A DNA stretch of 31,803 nt from positions 1 to 31,803 of the forward strand of contig JBNLEI010000110.1 in assembly GCA_050304855.1 (NCBI GenBank), in the 5' to 3' direction. Origin of the DNA: Methylomarinum sp050304855. GTDB taxonomy: Bacteria > Pseudomonadota > Gammaproteobacteria > Methylococcales > Methylomonadaceae. A model generated the notes under the pieces. That model saw only the letters and a program-made list of their open reading frames with translations. It was not told the origin of the DNA and ran no database searches. Shown here in pieces: positions 1-5,916 of this stretch. Position numbers and translations under genes: made by a program. Numbering within the stretch: position 1 is the first letter of the stretch; each line of letters starts with the position of its first letter.

Positions 1-303
1 GGGCCGTTCGGCGATATTAAAGATCCGGAAGGTTACAAACAAGCGGCTAGACGTGCAGCGGCGTTGGGTTGTGAAGGGAAATGGGCGATTCATCCGTCGC
101 AGATCGAACTGGCCAATGAGGTTTTTACACCGCCGGCTGAGGAAATCGAGAAAGCCAAACGCATCCTGGCTGCGTTGAAAGAGGCTGCCGCGCAAGGTAA
201 AGGGGCTGCGGCGTTGGACGGGCGGTTGATCGACGCGGCTTCCGAAAAGATGGCAAGCAATATTGTCAGAACTGCTGAAGCTATCGCAGTCAAAAGCAAA
301 TAA
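1..303 (+). CDS. mcl: Malyl-CoA lyase, C-terminal 100 residues (partial at window start)
   Basis: This is the 3' end of a gene that begins outside the window; frame 1 is open from base 1 to a TAA stop. The family (HpcH/HpaI-CitE type) cleaves malyl-CoA to glyoxylate and acetyl-CoA in the serine cycle, in the cytoplasm. The visible part has the family C-terminal region: a GPFGDIKDP stretch, then GCEGKWAIHPSQIELANEVF, where the K-x-x-IHP-x-Q signature is typical of CitE/malyl-CoA lyases, followed by a helical tail. The two genes downstream encode malate-CoA ligase, which makes the substrate of this enzyme, and this strongly supports malyl-CoA lyase over citrate lyase beta subunit. A terminator follows, so mcl is probably the last gene of its own transcript. 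Confidence 0.9.
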   Translation, partial: GPFGDIKDPEGYKQAARRAAALGCEGKWAIHPSQIELANEVFTPPAEEIEKAKRILAALKEAAAQGKGAAALDGRLIDAASEKMASNIVRTAEAIAVKSK

Positions 304-315
304 ACCGGATTCAAG

Positions 316-350
316 AAAAAGGACCGCAGCGTCAAGTTGCGGTCCTTTTT
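316..350 (+). terminator. Rho-independent terminator after mcl
   Basis: A perfect 8-bp GC-rich stem (GGACCGCA at 321-328 pairs with TGCGGTCC at 338-345) encloses a 9-nt loop. It is flanked by five A before and five T after, which lengthens the pairing to 13 bp. It begins 13 bases after the mcl stop. It separates mcl from mtkAB, so the two are probably not one simple transcript. Confidence 0.9.
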
Positions 351-419
351 CGGCAAATGTGTCGGTTTTATAACCTGCCCTTCGCGTTGCATCGTTCATC
401 GCTTTGGATCTCCGGTCGC

Positions 420-452
420 TTGACAGAGCAATCATTAAGAATTTTTTAAAAT
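420..452 (+). promoter_or_regulatory. Possible promoter of mtkAB
   Basis: A perfect sigma70 -35 hexamer TTGACA lies at 420-425, after the mcl terminator and 43 bases before the mtkA start. The matching -10 is less clear. TTTAAA at 445-450 gives a 19-base spacer with 4 of 6 matches; TAAAAT at 447-452 matches better, but the spacer is then 21 bases. A promoter is expected here because the terminator isolates mtkA; the exact boxes are inference. Confidence 0.35.
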
Positions 453-467
453 AGTACAGAGGATGCT

Positions 468-1649
468 ATGGATATTCATGAATATCAGGCAAAACAACTT
501 TTAGCTGAATACGGTATTAAAATTGCCGAAGGCGGTCTCGCCTACAGTCCTGAGGATGCCGTGCAAAGAGCCAGAGAAATTGGCGGTGATGTATGGGTGG
601 TTAAGGCCCAAATTCATTCCGGCGCGCGCGGTAAGGCCGGCGGGATCAAAATCTGCAGAACACATGATGAAGTCAGCGAAGCGGCCGAGGAATTGCTGGG
701 TAAAAGACTGGTAACGCATCAAACCGGGCCGGGCGGTAAAGTTTGTTTGAGACTTTATGTTGAAGCGGGAACCGATATCGCTAAGGAACTCTACTTTAGC
801 TTTTTGGTGGATCGCGCTCATGAGCGTATTGTCATGGTCGGTTCCGCCGAGGGTGGGATGGAGATCGAAGAATTGGCAGAAAGCAATCCTGACGCCATTA
901 AAAAAATCCATATCGAGCCAGCGGTCGGTTTGCGTGATTTCCAGGCTCGCGAAATGGCGTTTGCCTTAGGATTGGAAGCTACTCAAATCAGCCAAGCTGT
1001 GAAATTGATTCAAGGATGCTATCGCGCAATGCGCGATTTGGATGCCAACATGCTGGAAATCAATCCGCTGGTCATTACGGGTAGTGGCGAATTGATTACC
1101 CTCGACGCCAAAATGGGCTTAGACGACAATGCCTTGTTCAGGCAGCAGAAAGTCTCCGAACTGCGTGATAAAACTCAGGAAGATCCGCGCGAAATGGCGG
1201 CGGCCGACCGTGGTTTGAGCTATGTTGGGCTGGACGGCGATATCTGCTGTATGATCAACGGTGCCGGTTTGGCAATGGCCACTATGGACATGATCAAGCT
1301 GGCCGGCGGCGAACCGGCCAATTTTCTCGATGTCGGCGGCGGTGCTTCGCCGGAAAGGACGGAAAAAGCTTTCCGTATGGTACTGCAGGATGACAATGTC
1401 AAAGCCATGCTGGTCAATATTTTTGCCGGCATCAACCGTTGCGACTGGATTGCCGAAGGCGTTGTGCATGCAGTGAAGAAAATCGACATGAAAGTACCTT
1501 TGATTGTGCGTTTGTCCGGGACCAATGTGGAGGAAGGGCGCAGAATCATTGCCGAAAGCGGTTTGCCGATCATTACAGCGGATACTCTGGCTGAAGCGGC
1601 CGAGAAAGCAGTGCAGGCCCGAAATGAAGTGGTGGCGAGAGAAGGTTGA
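468..1649 (+). CDS. mtkA: Malate-CoA ligase (malate thiokinase) beta subunit
   Basis: With MtkB this enzyme makes malyl-CoA from malate, CoA and ATP in the serine cycle. The 393-residue protein is an ATP-grasp/succinyl-CoA synthetase beta-type subunit. It starts MDIHEYQAKQLLAEYGI, has GARGKAGGIK near residues 52-61 (nucleotide-binding region), MLEINPLV near residue 195 (metal-binding acid), and the CoA-ligase domain motif FLDVGGGASPE near residue 288. The sequence resembles MtkA of methylotrophs more than SucC, and the mcl gene upstream agrees. The ATG at 468 has an AGAGGA ribosome binding site at 457-462. mtkB follows 12 bases after the stop with its own site, so the two form an operon. SucC is the main alternative and is less likely in this context. 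Confidence 0.94.
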   Translation: MDIHEYQAKQLLAEYGIKIAEGGLAYSPEDAVQRAREIGGDVWVVKAQIHSGARGKAGGIKICRTHDEVSEAAEELLGKRLVTHQTGPGGKVCLRLYVEAGTDIAKELYFSFLVDRAHERIVMVGSAEGGMEIEELAESNPDAIKKIHIEPAVGLRDFQAREMAFALGLEATQISQAVKLIQGCYRAMRDLDANMLEINPLVITGSGELITLDAKMGLDDNALFRQQKVSELRDKTQEDPREMAAADRGLSYVGLDGDICCMINGAGLAMATMDMIKLAGGEPANFLDVGGGASPERTEKAFRMVLQDDNVKAMLVNIFAGINRCDWIAEGVVHAVKKIDMKVPLIVRLSGTNVEEGRRIIAESGLPIITADTLAEAAEKAVQARNEVVAREG

Positions 1650-1661
1650 GAGGAAAAATAA

Positions 1662-2549
1662 ATGGCGATTTTAATAAATGAAAACACTCGTATGATCGTG
1701 CAGGGTTTTACCGGTAAGATAGGTACCTTCCACGCCCAGGACATGATCAACTATGGTTCCAATGTGGTCGGTGGTGTGACGCCCGGCAAAGGCGGTCAGA
1801 CTCATCTGGATCGTCCGGTTTTCAATACGGTCAAAGAAGCCGTCGAACAGGCTGGCGCCGAAGCCAGTATCATATTCGTTCCGCCTGCATTCGCAGCCGA
1901 TTCGATTATGGAAGCGGCCGATGCCGGCATTAAATACTGTGTTGCGATTACCGACGGTATTCCGACTCAGGATATGATGACGGTGAAAAACTTCCTACGC
2001 CGCTTTCCGAAAGAGGAACGCATGGTACTAACCGGTCCTAACTGTGCCGGGACCATCAGCCCAGGCCGTTCGATGCTGGGGATTATGCCGGGCCATATTT
2101 ACATGCAAGGTAACGTCGGTATTGTCGGGCGTTCCGGAACACTGGGTTATGAAGCGGCCGACCAGATGAAACGTCTGGGGATCGGAGTTTCGACTTCGGT
2201 CGGTATCGGCGGCGACCCGATCAATGGCAGTTCGCACCGTGACATTCTGGAGAAGTTCGAACAGGATCCCGAAACCAAAGTTGTTGTCATGATTGGTGAA
2301 ATCGGTGGTCCTCAGGAGGTCGAAGCCGGTATTTTCGCCAAAGAAAACATGAGTAAACCGCTGGTAGCTTATATTGCCGGCCTGACCGCTCCGAAAGGAC
2401 GCCGGATGGGGCATGCTGGGGCGATTATCTCGTCTTCGGGCGAATCTGCGGCGGAAAAAGTCGAAATGTTGAAAGAGTTGGGCGTAACGATTGCACCGAC
2501 GCCATCGGCGATGGGCGAGACAGTTGCGCAGGTTTTAGCCAGACTGTAA
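1662..2549 (+). CDS. mtkB: Malate-CoA ligase (malate thiokinase) alpha subunit
   Basis: This is the alpha subunit partner of MtkA. The alpha subunit binds CoA and carries the histidine that is phosphorylated during the reaction. In the 295-residue protein the Rossmann CoA-binding motif GFTGKIGTFHAQ is at residues 15-26, GPNCAGTISPG at 125-135, a GRSGTLGYE phosphate-binding loop at 156-164, and the phosphohistidine motif GHAGAI at 250-255, giving His251. The length matches the family (about 290-300). The start ATG has GAGAGG at 1648-1653, overlapping the mtkA stop codon. Only these two subunits and mcl are visible, so the rest of the serine cycle lies elsewhere or upstream. The gene ends before a strong terminator at 2576-2614. 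Confidence 0.94.
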   Translation: MAILINENTRMIVQGFTGKIGTFHAQDMINYGSNVVGGVTPGKGGQTHLDRPVFNTVKEAVEQAGAEASIIFVPPAFAADSIMEAADAGIKYCVAITDGIPTQDMMTVKNFLRRFPKEERMVLTGPNCAGTISPGRSMLGIMPGHIYMQGNVGIVGRSGTLGYEAADQMKRLGIGVSTSVGIGGDPINGSSHRDILEKFEQDPETKVVVMIGEIGGPQEVEAGIFAKENMSKPLVAYIAGLTAPKGRRMGHAGAIISSSGESAAEKVEMLKELGVTIAPTPSAMGETVAQVLARL

Positions 2550-2575
2550 GGCTGCTCGAGAACGCTAATTGCCGC

Positions 2576-2614
2576 AAAAAGCCGTATTCCGACCCCGCGG
2601 AATACGGCTTTTTT
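2576..2614. terminator. Bidirectional terminator between mtkB and the RMD1-family gene
   Basis: A 10-bp perfect stem (GCCGTATTCC at 2581-2590, GGAATACGGC at 2599-2608) has an 8-nt loop, five A before it and six T after it, so it has the terminator layout on both strands. It serves mtkB on the plus strand and the convergent gene on the minus strand. The stop codon of the convergent gene (2613-2615) overlaps the outer T tract. Confidence 0.92.
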
Positions 2615-3401
2615 ATAACATCTTTTCCAGCAGGGTAATAATAATCTCCACGGCAATCAGCCAAATAATGATCCATTCCAGTGTCGACGAATGTTGGTGG
2701 TTTTGTTCGTCGGCCAGCATTTCCAACAAGCCATGAATGGTTTCCAGTTTCTTGGATAAAACTTCGGTTCGTTGAGTCAGTTCCAGATAGTTGGCTGCCA
2801 TGGTGTATAACGCTTGGTATTCGGGATGTTCCCAAAAAAAGTCCGGCGTGTCGAGAAGATCATAGTTCAGATAAATGTCGCTTTGGGTCAGGAACAGTTG
2901 CCCGCGTATTTTAGCCAGTGCTTTTTTTGACAAGCGGATCGCGCCGTTAAGGGCGAGAGATTTCGGTAAATGTCGAGTGGTATTGATGGTCTCGAGAGCC
3001 TGCTGTTCGAATACGGCGAGTTTGATCGATTGCGCCATCGCGTGAGAAATTGCCAGTAGGGTTTTCTCGTCGTTGTTTTGCAACTCGATCAGGTCGTGGC
3101 GAATACGATCCTGCTCGCTGTTCAATTGATATATAAAATTGTCTTCCGGTATTTCATCCAGCGGATTAATTGCAAATTCTAGCAATTCTTCATGCAGCAT
3201 TCGGCGCGTATCGAAATCGGTATTCCAATGAACAACGACGCCATAGGCGAAAACCGCAGATATGGCGTCTTTATGGTCAACTAGCAGCACATCTTTGAAC
3301 AACAAGGCTCGCTTGCTGCTGAGCAAATGTTGGGAAAGTGCGGGGAAATCAAAATTCTGCGCCAGACAAAGCGTCTGGCATTGTTTGCTGGTTTCGTTCA
3401 T
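2613..3401 (-). CDS. RMD1/YagE (DUF155) family membrane-anchored protein
   Basis: This 262-residue protein looks like the RMD1/DUF155 family, whose eukaryotic members (yeast Rmd1, human RMND1) include mitochondrial membrane-associated proteins; the bacterial function is not known. The features seen are a mixed alpha/beta N-terminal half with the segment ISAVFAYGVVVHWNTDFD near residues 47-64, a charged helical middle (EQDRIRHDLIEL, near 115-126) that may form a coiled coil, and a single hydrophobic segment at the very C-terminus (EWIIIWLIAVEIIITLL, about 242-258) followed by a short basic end. That places the bulk in the cytoplasm and the tail in the inner membrane. There is no signal peptide. 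The gene stands alone on the minus strand, convergent with mtkAB. The assignment is by sequence look and not by search. Confidence 0.75.
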   Translation of the reverse strand: MNETSKQCQTLCLAQNFDFPALSQHLLSSKRALLFKDVLLVDHKDAISAVFAYGVVVHWNTDFDTRRMLHEELLEFAINPLDEIPEDNFIYQLNSEQDRIRHDLIELQNNDEKTLLAISHAMAQSIKLAVFEQQALETINTTRHLPKSLALNGAIRLSKKALAKIRGQLFLTQSDIYLNYDLLDTPDFFWEHPEYQALYTMAANYLELTQRTEVLSKKLETIHGLLEMLADEQNHQHSSTLEWIIIWLIAVEIIITLLEKML

Positions 3402-3702
3402 GAATGTTCGAGTTGAAAGCGACGGAAAACGGCATAGTGCCGATCAAACGGCTACACGATAACATATCTTGATTGAGAGAAAGAACAGGAAAAATATTTC
3501 ACTGTTTTTGAAAATATGAAGTGCAAGTCGCTCGGTTTTACTTTGGCCGTAGCGCTATTTTGGCTATTGGTTTAACAACTTGGTGCCGTCTTGCGCGCTA
3601 GCGTTTGGAAAGACAAAATAACCATCATCTCGCCATCAAGATGTTGGAGCCATCATATAGCAAGCCTTGAAAAAATAACTTTCGCCGATTAGGATTCAGA
3701 AG
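3402..3702. other. Intergenic region between divergent RMD1-family gene and phrB
   Basis: This 301-base stretch separates two divergently transcribed genes and must hold both their promoters. I see no convincing coding sequence, RNA gene or strong hairpin in it. The only ORFs are very short. The phrB-proximal end contains an AGGA ribosome binding site at 3691-3694. Confidence 0.6.
3691..3694 (+). promoter_or_regulatory. Ribosome binding site that points to a CTG start for phrB
   Basis: AGGA sits 8 bases before a CTG codon at 3703, a normal Shine-Dalgarno distance. No ATG, GTG or TTG is available in frame between the upstream stop codon (TAA at 3676-3678) and 3745, which lies inside the conserved N-terminal strand of the photolyase. 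The site therefore decides the start. Confidence 0.55.
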
Positions 3703-5088
3703 CTGAAAAAGTACTCCGTTGCGCTATTCATTTTTCGCCGCGACTTGCGGCTTCATGACAATACCGGGCTGAACGAAGCATTAAAAAATGCCGATCGGGT
3801 AGTACCTTGCTTTATTTTCGATCCGCGCCAGATCGAATCGCATCCCTATCAAAGCAAACCCGGATTGCAATTTCTGCTCCAAAGTCTTGATGATCTTCAG
3901 CACGAACTGCATGCGGAAGGCACGGAGTTGGCGTTTCTTCACGGGAATCCTGAGGAGGCTATCAGCGATTTGGTGTCCTGTTTCAAGTTTGATGCGGTTT
4001 TCATCAATCGCGATTACACGCCGTTTAGCCGTAATCGAGATGCCGGTATTGAGAGGCTTTGCCGCTCGCTGGGGATCGATTTTCATTATCTGTCCGATGC
4101 GCTGTTGACCGAGCCGGAACAAGTATTCAAAGCAGACCAAACGCCGTATCAGGTGTTTACCGCTTTTTATAATAATGCCTGCAAAATAACCGTTCCTCCA
4201 CCTCAACCTTTAGCCTCGGGGCAACTGATAAAATCTCCGGATCAAGTTGAGCGTTATGATTATCAGAAGTTGCGCAATGCCAGCGACAGACCGCCACTGG
4301 CAGGAGGTCGCCAGCAGGCTTTGGCGCTGTTAGAGCGTTTGAGCGAGTTGGCGCACTATGACGACATTCGCGACTATCCGGCCATTTCAGGGACCAGCCA
4401 GTTGTCGCCGCATTTGAAGTTTGGCACCTGCTCGGTCCGGGAAGTTTTCGATGCTGTGAAGGCCCGATTGGGTAGTTTTCATCCGTTGATCAGGCAATTG
4501 TATTGGCGAGATTTTTTCACTCATATCGGTTATCACTTTCCGCATATTTTCGGTCACGCTTTCCATCGCAAATATGATGAGCTTGTCTGGGACAACGAGC
4601 ATGATCGATTTCGGGCCTGGGCTGCAGGCGAAACCGGTTTTCCGATTGTCGATGCCGGAATGAGGGAGTTGAACGCCACCGGTTTTATGCATAATCGGGT
4701 GCGCATGATTGCCGCCTCTTTTCTGGTGAAAGATTTACATATCAGTTGGCGTTGGGGCGAACGTTACTTCGCTCAGAGATTGGTGGACTACGATCCGTGT
4801 GTTAACAATGGCAACTGGCAATGGGCGGCTTCGACCGGTTGCGATGCACAACCTTATTTCAGAATCTTCAATCCTTGGCGGCAGCAACAGAAGTTCGACC
4901 GAGATTGCGTTTATATCTACCGCTGGATTCCCGAATTAAGGGAATATCCGCCGGCGCTGATTCATCAATGGGACAAAAAATACTGTCGGTGCGGCTATCC
5001 TCAGCCCATAGTCGAGCACCGTGTTGAAGCCGAACGGGCGAAGTCTGCTTATCGTCTCGATAAGCAGACCCCCGATAACCACAAATAA
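3703..5088 (+). CDS. phrB: Deoxyribodipyrimidine photolyase (class I CPD photolyase)
   Basis: The enzyme uses light and reduced FAD to split cyclobutane pyrimidine dimers in DNA. The N-terminal antenna-binding domain covers about residues 5-165, with VALFIFRRDLRLHDN at 6-20, the family's opening strand. The C-terminal FAD-binding domain holds YWRDFF, GETGFPIVDAGMREL, GFMHNRVRM and WRWGERYFAQRLVDYDP, followed by NGNWQWAASTGCDAQPYF, all hallmark sequences. The start is unusual. The first common start codon in frame is TTG at 3745, but this cuts off the conserved strand; the frame is open back to 3679. I chose CTG at 3703, which has AGGA 8 bases upstream and gives 461 residues, about the family's usual length of 470. 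ATT at 3694 is an alternative. No cryptochrome-like tail is present. Confidence 0.93.
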   Translation: MKKYSVALFIFRRDLRLHDNTGLNEALKNADRVVPCFIFDPRQIESHPYQSKPGLQFLLQSLDDLQHELHAEGTELAFLHGNPEEAISDLVSCFKFDAVFINRDYTPFSRNRDAGIERLCRSLGIDFHYLSDALLTEPEQVFKADQTPYQVFTAFYNNACKITVPPPQPLASGQLIKSPDQVERYDYQKLRNASDRPPLAGGRQQALALLERLSELAHYDDIRDYPAISGTSQLSPHLKFGTCSVREVFDAVKARLGSFHPLIRQLYWRDFFTHIGYHFPHIFGHAFHRKYDELVWDNEHDRFRAWAAGETGFPIVDAGMRELNATGFMHNRVRMIAASFLVKDLHISWRWGERYFAQRLVDYDPCVNNGNWQWAASTGCDAQPYFRIFNPWRQQQKFDRDCVYIYRWIPELREYPPALIHQWDKKYCRCGYPQPIVEHRVEAERAKSAYRLDKQTPDNHK

Positions 5089-5140
5089 TAATTGAGTTTT
5101 TCGCTTGATTTTTTGAGGTTTGATGTCTTAATTGAAAGCT

Positions 5141-5911
5141 ATGAAAGAGAAAAATGATAAACCCATCAAGACCTGGGTTTGGGTTATGTTATTGGGGATA
5201 GGCTGCATTTTTGCCGCTTTGATAGTCGTATTGCTAGTGGAAATGTTGGATTTATCGTTTTTGAAAGAAGCCGAATCCGGTCCGGAGATGAAGAGTCTAG
5301 CAAGCGACGAATCGGTGATCGATGAAAGTGCCGATTCGCGGCCGCCGATATCGGTAACGAAAGCGCCGGCGATAGTTCAAACTGAAAATTCGGTTCTTAG
5401 GGAGGCTAGGAATCTTGTGAATAACCCGTCGTTTGAACGTGATCCGTTGATGACTCCGCCGAATTGGCAAACTACTGGATTGGGTCCCGGTCATATTGCG
5501 CAGTGGACAGACGAGCAGTCCGCGACCGGTCGTCATGCGCTGAAAATCAGCGCCGATCAACCTTCCGGCCAGGGCTGGCCGGGATGGACGTTGTTGTTGA
5601 CGCATCGGCCCGGCAGCGGTTACCGATTGGAGGCGAAATATTATACGCCGGACGGCGCTAATGCTTGGCTGGAACTCGCTTTTTTGGACGGCAACCGGCG
5701 CCTGCTCAAAGGTTTTTCGACCGGTTGCCCTCGTCAGTCGGTCATAGCAAAATGGACAGCTGTGCAACACCGGGTCAATCCTGAATGGATTCCGCCGGAA
5801 AGCCGGTCGCTTCGCATCGGATTGCGCCAGTGTTTGAATCACAGCAAAGGTCGGCGCACCGTATTGTATTTTGACGATGTCGTTTTACAGACTCTAGCGG
5901 GAGACGATTAA
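5141..5911 (+). CDS. Membrane-anchored protein with putative carbohydrate-binding-like domain
   Basis: I do not recognise a named family. The protein (256 residues from ATG 5141; TTG at 5132 would add three) has one N-terminal transmembrane helix, roughly WVWVMLLGIGCIFAALIVVL, after a short basic cytoplasmic start. An acidic, low-complexity linker follows to about residue 85. The C-terminal 165 residues look like a beta-sandwich module: they open with LVNNPSFERDP and W, and include SATGRHALKISAD and, near the end, VLYFDDVVLQ. This pattern (N-P-S-F-E, S-G-x-x-A-L, F-D-D-V) is common in CBM4/9-like and related jelly-roll domains. The domain would lie in the periplasm. No catalytic domain is attached and no ribosome binding site is strong. 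Its stop lies 5 bases from the stop of the convergent DUF748 gene. Confidence 0.6.
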   Translation: MKEKNDKPIKTWVWVMLLGIGCIFAALIVVLLVEMLDLSFLKEAESGPEMKSLASDESVIDESADSRPPISVTKAPAIVQTENSVLREARNLVNNPSFERDPLMTPPNWQTTGLGPGHIAQWTDEQSATGRHALKISADQPSGQGWPGWTLLLTHRPGSGYRLEAKYYTPDGANAWLELAFLDGNRRLLKGFSTGCPRQSVIAKWTAVQHRVNPEWIPPESRSLRIGLRQCLNHSKGRRTVLYFDDVVLQTLAGDD

Positions 5912-5916
5912 CATTG

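Noticed and set aside
1220..1750. Minus-strand ORF of 176 codons across the mtkA-mtkB junction
   Set aside because: It is antisense to two clear genes and has no recognisable motif.
468..2549. sucCD (succinyl-CoA synthetase) in place of mtkAB
   Set aside because: The subunits resemble malate-CoA ligase more closely and follow malyl-CoA lyase; no TCA-cycle genes are nearby.
3745..5088. phrB starting at TTG 3745
   Set aside because: This start removes the conserved first strand of the photolyase fold, and no ribosome binding site precedes it; the frame is open and family-like from about 3703.
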